A stretch of 32,039 nt of DNA from Acinetobacter sp. Ver3 (lineage in GTDB: Bacteria > Pseudomonadota > Gammaproteobacteria > Pseudomonadales > Moraxellaceae): contig NZ_JFYL01000035.1 of the NCBI RefSeq assembly GCF_000632455.1, positions 1 through 32,039 on the forward strand. Direction: 5' to 3'. Made by a program: the position numbers and the translations under genes. This document shows, in pieces, positions 1-8,993 of this stretch; position 1 is the first letter of the stretch; every line of letters begins with the position of its first letter. The notes under the pieces are model-generated. The model did not search any database. It was given only the letters and a program-made list of their open reading frames with translations, and was not told the DNA's origin.

Positions 1-140
1 AGTTCTCCACCGACGATATTCTTAAGTCCTGCGAGTAAATCACGCCCGACGTGTTTACTTCTGACGGTACTGCCATATACCACGTCAAATTGTTGTTGAA
101 TTTGATGACCAGGTACAGATTCTAAATTACTTAACAGCAT
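1..140 (-). CDS. YbjQ/UPF0145-family protein, N-terminal fragment (runs off the window)
   Basis: The first 46 codons are visible, beginning at the ATG complementary to 138-140; the rest lies outside the window. The peptide reads MLLSNLESVPGH, then a stretch with VVYGSTVRSKHVGRDLL and GLKNIVGGE. The order 'vpG.....g.V.G..V....v++D+.a.lrNivGG' is the pattern I associate with the YbjQ (DUF74) family, small proteins proposed to form metal-binding pentamers, with no settled function. No convincing Shine-Dalgarno precedes this ATG, so the true start could be slightly upstream in the same open frame. It lies downstream of adeK on the same strand, separated by a terminator, so it is probably a separate transcription unit. 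Family call moderately sure; function unknown. Confidence 0.65.
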   Translation of the reverse strand, partial: MLLSNLESVPGHQIQQQFDVVYGSTVRSKHVGRDLLAGLKNIVGGE

Positions 141-200
141 GTGATTGAAGTCGTTATAAAAAGGATAATTAATGACAAAATATCAGTATTTGGGACAATA

Positions 201-225
201 AAAAAGCCCACCGAGGTGAGCTTTG
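201..225 (-). terminator. Rho-independent terminator after adeK
   Basis: Read on the minus strand, the arms AAAGC.CAC and GTG.GCTTT flank a CTC-type loop, and the 3' arm runs into TTTTTT. It begins about 14 bases past the adeK stop codon and so ends the PAP2-adeIJK transcript before the ybjQ-like gene. Confidence 0.8.
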
Positions 226-238
226 TTTAAACAAAAAA

Positions 239-1690
239 TTACTTCTTGTCGTATTTTAAATCTGAGCTTGAAGGCTGATAAATCACTTGATCCGTAGTAT
301 TGGTTTTTAAGCCACCACCGAGTGATTTATAGAGCTCGATTTGGTTGTTAAGGTTCGCTTGTTCAAGCAGCAATAAACCTTGCTCAGCACTATATGATGT
401 ACGTTGCGCATCTAATACAGTTAAGAAACTGTCAATACCAGCGCGGAAGCGGGCATTTGAGAGTTTGTAGGTTGTATTGGTCGCATCAACTAAACGGCGT
501 TGTGCAGTTAAACGTTCACCGATATTTTGACGCACTGCCAAAGCATCATTCACTTCACGGAACGCAGATTGAATTGATTTTTCATAATCAGACAATGCAA
601 TCTGTTGCTGTGTTTCAGAGACTTTAATATTGGCACGACGTGTTCCCCAGTCAAAGATTGGAATATCTAGACTAGGACCAACTGACCAAACAAAAGCACC
701 AGACTTGAATAAATCACTTAAGTCTGTTGATGCATAACCTGCTGATCCTGTGAGGCTAATGGTTGGGAATAAACGCGCTTTTGCAGCACCGATATTCGCA
801 CCAGCCGCACTTAGCTGATATTCAGCCGCTTTAACATCTGGACGGTTGTTGAGTAGATCACTTGGCAAACCAGCCGCAAAAGCAGTGGTTGATGTCACAC
901 GTGTGATTCTCTCTTTAGGCAATAAATTGTCAGGTAGTGGTTGACCTACAAGGAGGTTTAACGCATTAACCGCTTGTGCAATTTGAGTCTTGTATTCAGC
1001 AACATCGCCACGTGCCGTCTCAACAGAAACTTGAGCCTGACGAAGCGGAACTTCACTGTCGATTCCCACATCAAAACGTTTTTTGTTGAGATTGTAAGAT
1101 TCAAGTTGAGCTTTCAGCGTCTGTTCAGCGAGCTTAAGATTCGCTTGCGCATATGAGTAAGCCAACCAAGCTTGAGCTGTTTGGCTAATCAAGGCAATTT
1201 GAGTGGCATCACGTGCGCTTGCAGTTGAAAGATAAGTGTCTAGGGCATTGTCTTTCAAGCTTCTAACACGACCCCAAAAATCAATTTCATAAGCCGTTAA
1301 ACCTAAACCTACATTATAGGTTGTTACTGGGCTTGGCGAATTGACCGTGTCTTGTCGTAAAACACCACCACTTGCACCAATCGTAGGCAATTGATTGTTT
1401 TGGCTGATTTGAAATTGTTGACGTGCTAATTCGATATTTAGCGTCGCTTTACGAAGATCACGGTTATTTGCCAAGGCTAAATCCAAAACTTGGATTAAGC
1501 GTTGATCTACAAAAAAATCCTTATAACCTTGCTCCGCAATAGATGGACCAGAAGCATTGCCAAGATAACTTCCTGGAATATTGGCTTGAGTGACCGGTTC
1601 TGGACCACGCATGCTTTGACATGCTGTCAAAGCAAGCGCAATTGCAGATACCGCAATGCTACGACCTGTAATAGACCATACGTTTTGCAT
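239..1690 (-). CDS. adeK: AdeK, outer-membrane channel lipoprotein of the AdeIJK RND efflux pump
   Basis: TolC/OprM-class outer-membrane factor that forms the exit duct of the AdeIJK tripartite pump. The N-terminus is a lipoprotein signal ([10 protein letters not shown]..., lipobox LTAC, about Cys24), so the mature protein is lipid-anchored in the outer membrane. Two OEP repeats follow, each with long helical coiled-coil stretches and family signatures such as 'YEIDFWGRVRSL' and 'LPSDLLNNRPDVKAAEYQL' (the RPD motif). The length of 483 aa matches known AdeK. The chosen ATG at 1690 overlaps the adeJ stop as TGATG, with AGGAG about 10 bases upstream inside adeJ, indicating translational coupling; a GTG one codon earlier is possible. 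Last gene of the operon. Confidence 0.95.
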   Translation of the reverse strand: MQNVWSITGRSIAVSAIALALTACQSMRGPEPVTQANIPGSYLGNASGPSIAEQGYKDFFVDQRLIQVLDLALANNRDLRKATLNIELARQQFQISQNNQLPTIGASGGVLRQDTVNSPSPVTTYNVGLGLTAYEIDFWGRVRSLKDNALDTYLSTASARDATQIALISQTAQAWLAYSYAQANLKLAEQTLKAQLESYNLNKKRFDVGIDSEVPLRQAQVSVETARGDVAEYKTQIAQAVNALNLLVGQPLPDNLLPKERITRVTSTTAFAAGLPSDLLNNRPDVKAAEYQLSAAGANIGAAKARLFPTISLTGSAGYASTDLSDLFKSGAFVWSVGPSLDIPIFDWGTRRANIKVSETQQQIALSDYEKSIQSAFREVNDALAVRQNIGERLTAQRRLVDATNTTYKLSNARFRAGIDSFLTVLDAQRTSYSAEQGLLLLEQANLNNQIELYKSLGGGLKTNTTDQVIYQPSSSDLKYDKK

Positions 1691-4600
1691 CACGAAATTT
1701 GCTCCTGTTTATTTTGTTTTGGTTTTGTTTTAAAGATACTTCGGATCCATACGTAGAACACTGGAATAAAGAAGATCCCTAAAAGTGTTGAGCTGATTAC
1801 ACCACCAAGTACACCATAACCCACGGAATGTTGACTTCCTGCACCTGCGCCAGAAGCGAGAGCTAGAGGAAGAACACCAAAACCGAAAGCCAATGTGGTC
1901 ATAATGATTGGACGCAAACGCATTTTCGCGGCATGCAAGGTTGCTTCGAAGAGTTCTTCACCTTGATCTTGAAGCTCTTTCGCAAACTCTACAATCAAGA
2001 TCGCATTCTTCGCGGACAAACCAATCACGGCAATAATCGCCACTTGGAAGTAGATGTTATTTGAAAGGTTTGGATCTTTCAAAATAATCATTCCCAAGAA
2101 TGTTAAGGCAAGTGCACCAACAATACCCAATGGCACAACCATGAGTACAGAGAATGGGATAGACCAACTTTCATATAAGGCTGCCAAGCAGAGGAAGACA
2201 ATCAATAACGAAAGAGCATAAAGGAATGGTGCTTGTGCGCCAGACTCACGTTCTTCGAGAGATAAACCTGTCCATTCGTAATCGAAGCCTTGTAAGCCCA
2301 TTGAAGGAAGCTTTGCAATGATTTCTTCAACCGCGGCCATTGCATCACCCGAACTCACACCTGGAGCTGGAGTACCTGTGATGTTCATGGAAGAAACGCC
2401 GTTATAACGCTCTAAACGTGGTGAACCATAAGTCCATTCGCCTGTTGCGAACGCTGAGAATGGAACCATCGTACCTTGGTTATTGCGGACATACCACTTG
2501 TCTAAGTCTTCAGGCATCATACGAGAGCTCGCTTCACCTTGGACATACACTTTTTTCACACGACCACGATCGATGAAGTCATTAATGTATGAACCACCCC
2601 ATGCCATACCCATCGTACTATTGATTTCAGCAATGCTGACTCCCATAGCACCTGCTTGAGCATGATCGACGATGACACGATATTGAGGCGTATCTTCTTG
2701 TCCGTTAGGACGAACACCTGTTAAGCGCTGATCTTGAGAAGCTAAGCCGAGTACAGCATTACGTGCTGCTAATAATTGCTCGTGACTTTGACCTGCAGCT
2801 GCTTTTAACTGTAGGTTAAAGCCTGCACTCACGCCCAACTCCGGCATTGCTGGAAGTTGAAGAGGCATGATATAGCTGGCATCTTTCACAATCATATTCA
2901 GTGCCATACCACGTTGGATAATTGCACCGACCTGAGATTCAGGAGAGGTACGGTCTTTCCAGTCTTTCAACTTAATGAAGGCAAGACCCGCATTTTGACC
3001 AATACCCGTGAACGAGAAACCAGCAACACTAAATACAGATTCAACATGTTCTTTCTCGTTGTTGAGGAAGAAGCCTGTCATTTGATCAATTGTTTTGCCA
3101 GTGCGTTCAAGCGTTGCATTTGGTGGTAGCTGAACGAGTGTCATCACCACACCTTGGTCTTCATCTGGTAAGAATGAAGAAGGAAGGTTGACAAATAACC
3201 AGCCCATCACAGCAATCACAACACCATAGACCAATCCTGCAAATAGCTTGGCATGTGTTAAACGGTTTACGCCGTTTTGATATTTCACCGAAATTTTGTC
3301 AAAACCATTGTTAAACCAACGGAAGAAACGGGCAAAAATGTTATTGCTTTGAGGTTTGTTGGCATCATGTTTTTTCAACATGGTCGCACACAATGCAGGG
3401 GTAAAGGTTAATGCAACAATCAATGAGAGAATCATTGCTGTAACGAGCGTGATAGAGAACTGACGATAAATTACACCTGTCGTACCCCCCATGAATGCCA
3501 TAGGTACGAATACTGCAGTTAAGACAGAGGTAATACCAATCAATGCACCAGAGATCTGTCCCATCGACTTTTCAGTCGCTTCCACAGGCTCAAGATGCTC
3601 TTCTGCCATCACACGTTCAACGTTTTCTACGACGACAATCGCATCATCCACCAAAAGACCAATGGCGAGAACCATTGCGAACATGGTTAATGTGTTGATC
3701 GAGAATCCGAACATGTTGATCACGGCAAATGTACCCAATACAACCACTGGAACAGCCATTGTTGGAATAATGGTTGCACGCCAGTTTTGTAAGAACAAGA
3801 ACATGACCAAGAATACGAGGATAATCGCTTCAATTAAGGTTTTCACAACACTTTTAATTGAGAGCTCAATAAATGGTGTTGTATCAAAAGCAAGTTTGTC
3901 CACCATACCTGTTGGGTAGTTTGGACGTAATTCTTTTAAACGATCTTCAATCGCTTGGGCTGTATCTAATGCATTTGCACCTGTTGCCAAACGAATCGCT
4001 ACACCACCTGCAGGTTGACCATTAAATTTAGAGTCAAATGCATAATTATCTGCACCTAATTCAATTTTAGCGACATCACCTAAACGAACTTGTGCACCAT
4101 TTGGTGAGTTCTTAAGGAAAATATTTGAAAATTGTTCAGGTGTTTGTAAAAGACTTTGAGCAGTTACAGTCGCATTTAAAACTTGACCTTGTACAGAAGG
4201 TGCACCACCTAACTGACCTACCGCCACTTGCGCATTCTGAGTTCTTAATGCATTTGCAATATCACTTGGTGTAACTTGCAAGTTGGCCATTTTGGATGGG
4301 TCCATCCAAATTCGCATAGCATATGAACCACCAAATACTTGCACTTCACCAACACCAGTCACACGGCTAAGTGGTTCAGAGATATTTGAATTTACATAGT
4401 CTTTAATGTCATTTGCATCTAATGCATCTGACTCAGAATAGAAAGCAATAACTTGTAAGAAGCTTGCGCCAGACTTGGTAACTTTTAAACCTTGACGTTG
4501 TACGTCTTCAGGCAAAAGTGCAGTCGCTGATTGAAGTTTATTTTGAACTTGTACCTGAGCAATATCAGGATCGATACCTTGTTCAAAGTTTAGTGTAATG

Positions 4601-4866
4601 GAAGCTTGTCCATTACCTGCACTGTTAGATGAGATGTAACGCAACCCATCCAAGCCATTCATTTGTTGTTCAATAATTTGCGTTACTGTGTTTTCAACAG
4701 TTTCAGCAGATGCACCCGGATATGTTGCAGAAATCGATACCGTTGGGGGTGCAATCGTTGGGTATTGCGCAATTGGCATCTTGGTGAGGGATAAAATACC
4801 CGCCAACATGATGACCAATGCAATCACCCAAGCGAAGATTGGGCGATGGATAAAAAAGTGAGCCAT
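1690..4866 (-). CDS. adeJ: AdeJ, inner-membrane RND multidrug transporter
   Basis: Proton-driven HAE1-family RND pump (AcrB/MexB class) that captures drugs from the periplasm and outer leaflet and passes them to AdeK. It has 1058 aa, the usual length. TM1 starts at about residue 10 ([11 protein letters not shown]). TM4 carries the proton-relay pair D407-D408 in '[17 protein letters not shown]', the same numbering as AcrB, and the partner lysine lies in '[16 protein letters not shown]'. Large periplasmic loops lie between TM1-TM2 and TM7-TM8. AAGGAG is 8 bases before the ATG. It starts 12 bases after the adeI stop and overlaps adeK by one base. In A. baumannii the homologous pump exports beta-lactams, tetracyclines, chloramphenicol, fluoroquinolones and macrolides, and is repressed by the TetR regulator AdeN, which is not encoded in this window. 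Confidence 0.97.
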   Translation of the reverse strand: MAHFFIHRPIFAWVIALVIMLAGILSLTKMPIAQYPTIAPPTVSISATYPGASAETVENTVTQIIEQQMNGLDGLRYISSNSAGNGQASITLNFEQGIDPDIAQVQVQNKLQSATALLPEDVQRQGLKVTKSGASFLQVIAFYSESDALDANDIKDYVNSNISEPLSRVTGVGEVQVFGGSYAMRIWMDPSKMANLQVTPSDIANALRTQNAQVAVGQLGGAPSVQGQVLNATVTAQSLLQTPEQFSNIFLKNSPNGAQVRLGDVAKIELGADNYAFDSKFNGQPAGGVAIRLATGANALDTAQAIEDRLKELRPNYPTGMVDKLAFDTTPFIELSIKSVVKTLIEAIILVFLVMFLFLQNWRATIIPTMAVPVVVLGTFAVINMFGFSINTLTMFAMVLAIGLLVDDAIVVVENVERVMAEEHLEPVEATEKSMGQISGALIGITSVLTAVFVPMAFMGGTTGVIYRQFSITLVTAMILSLIVALTFTPALCATMLKKHDANKPQSNNIFARFFRWFNNGFDKISVKYQNGVNRLTHAKLFAGLVYGVVIAVMGWLFVNLPSSFLPDEDQGVVMTLVQLPPNATLERTGKTIDQMTGFFLNNEKEHVESVFSVAGFSFTGIGQNAGLAFIKLKDWKDRTSPESQVGAIIQRGMALNMIVKDASYIMPLQLPAMPELGVSAGFNLQLKAAAGQSHEQLLAARNAVLGLASQDQRLTGVRPNGQEDTPQYRVIVDHAQAGAMGVSIAEINSTMGMAWGGSYINDFIDRGRVKKVYVQGEASSRMMPEDLDKWYVRNNQGTMVPFSAFATGEWTYGSPRLERYNGVSSMNITGTPAPGVSSGDAMAAVEEIIAKLPSMGLQGFDYEWTGLSLEERESGAQAPFLYALSLLIVFLCLAALYESWSIPFSVLMVVPLGIVGALALTFLGMIILKDPNLSNNIYFQVAIIAVIGLSAKNAILIVEFAKELQDQGEELFEATLHAAKMRLRPIIMTTLAFGFGVLPLALASGAGAGSQHSVGYGVLGGVISSTLLGIFFIPVFYVWIRSIFKTKPKQNKQEQIS

Positions 4867-4878
4867 TCAGTCTACTCC

Positions 4879-6120
4879 TTATGCATTTGAAGTAGCTTTT
4901 TGTTCAGATTGAGCTGCTGGCTTTGCTTGTTGACCATCTTTGCCGGCTTGAGGTGCTGCAGCTTGAGGTTGGTAAGGTTTAGCTACAACTTGTTGTTCGG
5001 GTTTAACTTTCGCCACACCATCTACAATGACCTTATCACCCGTATTTAGACCTTTGGTCACAATCCAATCTTTACCTTGCACACCTGCAGTCTCAATTGG
5101 ACGTACTTCAACTGCACCTTTCGCATTCACGATCATCGCAGTCGCTTGACCTGTTGGTGTACGGGTCACAGCCGCTTGAGGCACTAAAATCGCATTAGGA
5201 ATTACACCTTGCACAATTTGAGCATTAGTGAACATTCCTGGCAATAATAATTGGTTCGGATTTGAGAACACAGCACGTAGGGTAACTGTCCCTGTTTCTG
5301 GATTTACACTTGCATCAGAGAATGCAAGATTACCTTCAATAGGGTAGATGCTGCCATCTTCAAGTTTTAAACGAACTTTAGTATTGTTGCTGCGGTCGAT
5401 GCTGCCTTGACTTAACTGTTGACGTAAACGAAGAAGCTCAGCACTTGATTGGTTGATATCGACATAGATTGGATCAAGCTGTTGGATTGTTACCAATGCT
5501 TCAGGTTGATTAGCCGTTACCAATGCACCTGCAGTCACACTAGAGCGACCTGATTGCCCTGAAATTGGTGAGCGAACAGTAGAATAACCTAAGTTAATCT
5601 GCGCATTTTTCACCGCTGCTTCTGAAGCTGCAACATCTGCTTGTGCCAATTTTACTTGTGCTTGTAGATCATCAAATTCTTGCTTAGACACAGCATTGAT
5701 ACCGACAAGTTGGCGATAACGGTCAGCTTTAACTTGAAGCGCATTGAGATTGGCTTTTTGACGAACTAAGGCTGCTTTTGCACTGTCTAGGTTCGCACGG
5801 TTGGTATTTGCGTCAATTTCGTACAGAGGTTGTCCTTCACGCACAAAACTACCTTCAGCAAACAGACGCTTTAAAATCACACCGCTTGCTTGCGGACGTA
5901 CTTCAGAAATTTGATAGGCTGAAGTTCGACCCGAAAGCTCGACAGTTTGTTCAACACTTTGTGGTTGAGCAACGATGACACCAACTTCAGTTGGCGGCAT
6001 TTGCTGTTGTGCAGCGGCTTGCTCTGCATCTTTTGGATCTTTGCTACAACCCACAAGTGCAATACTTGTTGCAAGAGCACAAGCAGTGAGGGCAGGGGCC
6101 CAAAGCTTTGCCGACATCAT
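4879..6120 (-). CDS. adeI: AdeI, periplasmic adaptor lipoprotein of the AdeIJK pump
   Basis: Membrane-fusion protein of the AcrA/MexA family bridging AdeJ and AdeK. The lipoprotein signal ends at lipobox LVGC (about Cys25). A beta-barrel/lipoyl half ('LSGRTSAYQISEVRPQASG', 'FAEGSFVREGQPLYEID') leads into a helical hairpin at about residues 100-175 ('AALVRQKANLNALQVKADRY', 'DDLQAQVKLAQADVAASEA'), then the second lipoyl half and 'VRSPISGQSGRSSVTAGALV'. The C-terminus is Gln/Ala/Pro-rich. 413 aa is normal for AdeI. The start is the ATG whose A is shared with the TAA stop of the upstream PAP2 gene (TAATG); GAGGTGG lies just upstream inside that gene. A second ATG follows immediately. Confidence 0.96.
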   Translation of the reverse strand: MMSAKLWAPALTACALATSIALVGCSKDPKDAEQAAAQQQMPPTEVGVIVAQPQSVEQTVELSGRTSAYQISEVRPQASGVILKRLFAEGSFVREGQPLYEIDANTNRANLDSAKAALVRQKANLNALQVKADRYRQLVGINAVSKQEFDDLQAQVKLAQADVAASEAAVKNAQINLGYSTVRSPISGQSGRSSVTAGALVTANQPEALVTIQQLDPIYVDINQSSAELLRLRQQLSQGSIDRSNNTKVRLKLEDGSIYPIEGNLAFSDASVNPETGTVTLRAVFSNPNQLLLPGMFTNAQIVQGVIPNAILVPQAAVTRTPTGQATAMIVNAKGAVEVRPIETAGVQGKDWIVTKGLNTGDKVIVDGVAKVKPEQQVVAKPYQPQAAAPQAGKDGQQAKPAAQSEQKATSNA

Positions 6121-6755
6121 TATTCCACCTCGTTAGATTTTTCTCTAAAAATAATTGTTTGCTTTGCTATCCGTTGTGATAGGACTAACCACAGTATAGT
6201 CAGCCATATCAACGCAATACTCCAACCTGCAACAACATCTGTCGGGTAATGAGCACCGAGATAAACCCGTGAAAAACCCATGCCAACAAACCATATACAG
6301 GCAGCGACGAAAATGATTCTACTTTGATGATGGTTTCGAAAGATCATGATCATCAAACCAGCAATCACTGCTGCATAGAGACTATGTGCGCTTGGAAATG
6401 CGGCTCCATAAGTTTCAACGATTTGATAAATTGCATTTGGACGAGGTCGGTCGAAAGCATATTTGAGTAACCAGCCAAGACAGGCACCACCAACGAGACC
6501 AAGTGAGATAAATAGACAGTTAGCATATTGTTTTAATCGCCATTGCTGTAAGGTCCAAATCGCCACGCACATCAGCATGATCGGTAAACCGCCAACATGA
6601 GACAATAAAACCGCAATTCCATCTATGAGGGGATTGCGGTGTTGACTCATCCATGAAACAGCAGTGAGATCGAGCTGTTGTATCGTTGGAATATAGATTC
6701 CTATACTACTTATCGTTATTCCTAAACAACCTATTAAAATCAGTAAGTAAGGCAT
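6120..6755 (-). CDS. PAP2-family membrane phosphatase, first gene of the adeIJK transcript
   Basis: Integral-membrane acid phosphatase of the PAP2 type (undecaprenyl-pyrophosphate or phosphatidic acid/PGP phosphatase class). All three active-site motifs are intact: K98-x6-R105-P106 ('KYAFDRPRP'), P121-S-A-H124, and S162-R163-x5-H169-x3-D173 ('SRVYLGAHYPTD'). About five to six hydrophobic helices fill the 211 aa, and the active site would face the periplasm. A likely role is recycling undecaprenyl pyrophosphate, but the substrate cannot be read from sequence. It overlaps adeI by one base, so it is expected to be co-transcribed and co-regulated with the efflux pump. The ATG at 6755 has only a weak TAGG site upstream. 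Confidence 0.9.
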   Translation of the reverse strand: MPYLLILIGCLGITISSIGIYIPTIQQLDLTAVSWMSQHRNPLIDGIAVLLSHVGGLPIMLMCVAIWTLQQWRLKQYANCLFISLGLVGGACLGWLLKYAFDRPRPNAIYQIVETYGAAFPSAHSLYAAVIAGLMIMIFRNHHQSRIIFVAACIWFVGMGFSRVYLGAHYPTDVVAGWSIALIWLTILWLVLSQRIAKQTIIFREKSNEVE

Positions 6756-6774
6756 ATAAAATAACCTAAGTTAT

Positions 6775-6803
6775 ATTATAGTGGCATACATTTATTGCAT
6801 GAA
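6775..6803 (-). promoter_or_regulatory. Candidate promoter of the PAP2-adeIJK operon
   Basis: Minus strand: a perfect -10 hexamer TATAAT (complement of 6775-6780), about 20 bases before the PAP2 ATG. At 17-base spacing the -35 would be TTCATG (6798-6803), a poor match, which fits a regulated promoter. A better hexamer, TTGACG, lies at 6806-6811 but at 25-base spacing, and it touches the palindrome described next. Confidence 0.5.
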
Positions 6804-6809
6804 TGCGTC

Positions 6810-6833
6810 AAAGTGTACTCGCCAGTACACTTT
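6810..6833. promoter_or_regulatory. Perfect 10-4-10 palindrome upstream of PAP2-adeIJK, candidate repressor operator
   Basis: Left arm AAAGTGTACT (6810-6819), spacer CGCC, right arm AGTACACTTT (6824-6833), with no mismatches. It lies directly upstream of the candidate promoter of the efflux operon. TetR-family repressors such as AdeN, the known adeIJK regulator, bind palindromes of about this size, so an operator is the favoured reading (inference). On the plus strand the right arm runs into seven Ts, so it also looks like an intrinsic terminator, but no plus-strand gene lies upstream to terminate. On the minus strand only three Ts follow, a poor terminator for the 6919-8970 gene. Confidence 0.55.
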
Positions 6834-6918
6834 TTTTCAAGTCAGTGTAAAAGCATAATTTATAGTAATTTCATTACAATGTGCATCTTATTTTTAGCAC
6901 AAAAAATAACACAAATAT

Positions 6919-8970
6919 CTAATGAGAAGATTTCTTTGGTGAAATTGGATCTTCGACCTCTAAAGGTTGTTTTGGGGGCCAGAAAAAGTCCATTGGTCGT
7001 GTAACAAAGTGAGTAAATACTAATTTTGCCAGAGGTTTCCATTGTTCAAAACGAACACGTCGTGCGCGTAATGCCACGATAATAGTGAGACTAAAGCTGA
7101 CAAATAAGTTGGTCAAACCAATTAATAATACACCAAGGAATGAAACAATAATGAGCCCTATTTCAGGCGTGCCATTGATACTCAATAGGGCCTGCATAAA
7201 GTTTGCTGAAGCAAAGGCAATATGACGAATATCTAAAGGCAGACCAAGAATAAAGCCAATTGTCCCCATGCTGCCTAGCATGATTCCGAACAGGAAATTC
7301 CCGGCTAGTGCGCCTAAATTACGTTCAATATAGTTTGCAAACTTTTCTAGTCTGTCAGCACCTAGCCAGTTTTTTAAGCGATGATGTGCTTTTAAGCGAG
7401 GTCCGACTTTACGATACACTGCCATGTTGTCGAAGTAACCTGCGATCAAACCAGATAAAAATAGACATACACCTGCAATAGCTGCATGTGGTACTGCGAG
7501 GGATGTAAAAGGATTTAAACTATGAAGTAAATATGTTGCTTTACTGTGATTGAGTAATTGTTCACCCAAAATCAACGGCCACATCATGGTGATCAATGCT
7601 GCAACCGGGATTGCAATGGAAATATTGCCGAGAATAGCGACAAACTGCGTACGGATAATATTGATAATCAGCGCAGCAAGTTCTGCGATTTGTGCAGTTC
7701 GAGACCCTTTCTTTTGTTGAACTGTCGCGGCTAGGGCAGCTGCAGTCATAGCAGGTTGTTTGGTTGCAACGGTAAAATGCAGTACATGGATTAACATGAA
7801 ACCTAATGCATAGTTCATGCTATACGCGAAGGCTTGCATGATAGGTGCCATGGCGATGCGCGCAGTGAGAATCTTCAAGGTCGCCATGATAGCGATAATG
7901 ACGCCTGCACCTGCGGCTGATTTGTACATACTGAAGAAACCAGCTTTATTGGTACTTACATAATGTTCGCCTGTTTTACTAGCATTTTCAGTGACTTGTA
8001 ATGCGATTAATTCACTGTTTGTTTTTAAAAGCTCTCGAACACTTCGCTCCTCATAGTGAGCCGCAACTAAATCTTGACATAACTCAGCGAGTGCTAAGTA
8101 TTGAACTTTTCCAGTTTCAGTCAATAAGTTCAGTAATAGTTCAATACGATCTAAACATTGCTCAAGCAAAGACAATAAATAAGTGAGACTTAAACTCACC
8201 CCAATTCTTTTCGTAGCACGACGAATCTTTAAGACAACATCGCGACACTGCTCGATCATCACCAAAGCCTGGTTGGCGTCGGGTACGACCATTTCAGTAA
8301 GATCATCAGCTTCACTATAATGTTTTTTGTATAGCTCAATAAATTCAATGATTTCACGATTCTGCACCAAAAAAGGTGACTCATATTCAGTCAGTTCTGG
8401 TTGTGCATTAATAAACTCAGGATAAAGTCCAATACCGCTGATACGGTAAGATAAAACTGTAATGGCTTTAATCATGTCGCGTTTGATGCCAAATTTTGCA
8501 TCTAAGCTGCCATTACTTTGATTGACAATCTGAAAAAACTGAATCCATTGCTGATCTTCAATATTTTCTAGCCAATATTTATCGCTACGTAAATGAAAGA
8601 CACGGAAGACTAAATCTTTTAGATCAGTTTCATCGGTCAAAAGGGGAAGAACATGCGCTCCCATTCGTTGACCCAACTGATTCCAAAAACCATCTAGAGA
8701 AAGAATCCCACTGTCCGCATAAATAGTGGTTTGTTTATAGCGATTGATCAGATGAACGATATAGGCTTGAAAAGTGGTGGCAGCAGTCGGCGTAATTAAT
8801 AACGCTTGTATCAACGCCTGAAATTTTTGATTAATTTCTTCTAGGTTATAACTGTCTGATGGACGGATGCGATTAACGAGTTCAATGAGTATGTTTTCGT
8901 CTGGAGCAGCTTGATGATGGTCAAGTTGCTCCTGCATTTGTTTAAAAAGATCATTAAAGTTTATATGCAT
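6919..8970 (-). CDS. Polytopic membrane protein of the 'site-specific recombinase' (Gcr-like, PF10136-type) family
   Basis: About 683 aa. The first ~340 residues are soluble, helical and acidic ('MQEQLDHHQAAPDEN...'). From about residue 355 to 650 come roughly seven hydrophobic segments, for example 'AGVIIAIMATLKILTARIA', 'ISIAIPVAALITMMWPLIL', 'AIAGVCLFLSGLIAGYFDNM', 'FLFGIMLGSMGTIGFILGL' and 'IGLIIVSFLGVLLIGLTNLF'. The family is usually annotated as site-specific recombinase, but I see no tyrosine- or serine-recombinase catalytic motif, and the topology argues for a membrane role. ATG 8970 is preceded by an in-frame TTG at 8976; neither has a good ribosome site. It starts 23 bases after the ispB stop, so it is probably read with ispB. 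Family call from general resemblance; function unknown. Confidence 0.75.
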   Translation of the reverse strand: MHINFNDLFKQMQEQLDHHQAAPDENILIELVNRIRPSDSYNLEEINQKFQALIQALLITPTAATTFQAYIVHLINRYKQTTIYADSGILSLDGFWNQLGQRMGAHVLPLLTDETDLKDLVFRVFHLRSDKYWLENIEDQQWIQFFQIVNQSNGSLDAKFGIKRDMIKAITVLSYRISGIGLYPEFINAQPELTEYESPFLVQNREIIEFIELYKKHYSEADDLTEMVVPDANQALVMIEQCRDVVLKIRRATKRIGVSLSLTYLLSLLEQCLDRIELLLNLLTETGKVQYLALAELCQDLVAAHYEERSVRELLKTNSELIALQVTENASKTGEHYVSTNKAGFFSMYKSAAGAGVIIAIMATLKILTARIAMAPIMQAFAYSMNYALGFMLIHVLHFTVATKQPAMTAAALAATVQQKKGSRTAQIAELAALIINIIRTQFVAILGNISIAIPVAALITMMWPLILGEQLLNHSKATYLLHSLNPFTSLAVPHAAIAGVCLFLSGLIAGYFDNMAVYRKVGPRLKAHHRLKNWLGADRLEKFANYIERNLGALAGNFLFGIMLGSMGTIGFILGLPLDIRHIAFASANFMQALLSINGTPEIGLIIVSFLGVLLIGLTNLFVSFSLTIIVALRARRVRFEQWKPLAKLVFTHFVTRPMDFFWPPKQPLEVEDPISPKKSSH

Positions 8971-8993
8971 ACGCAAATTTTTTTAGTTGAAGT

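Noticed and set aside
3491..3919. A 142-aa plus-strand open frame inside adeJ
   Set aside because: It is antisense to a highly conserved part of adeJ (including TM4) and has low-complexity Thr/Ile/Asn composition typical of a shadow frame.
6860..7042. A 60-aa minus-strand frame across the end of the membrane-protein gene
   Set aside because: It lies almost wholly within another frame of the 6919-8970 gene and has no ribosome site or recognisable features.
6919..8970. Evidence of a mobile element from the 'recombinase' family name
   Set aside because: The protein is polytopic, lacks recombinase motifs, is flanked by core genes, and has no terminal repeats or attachment-like duplications.
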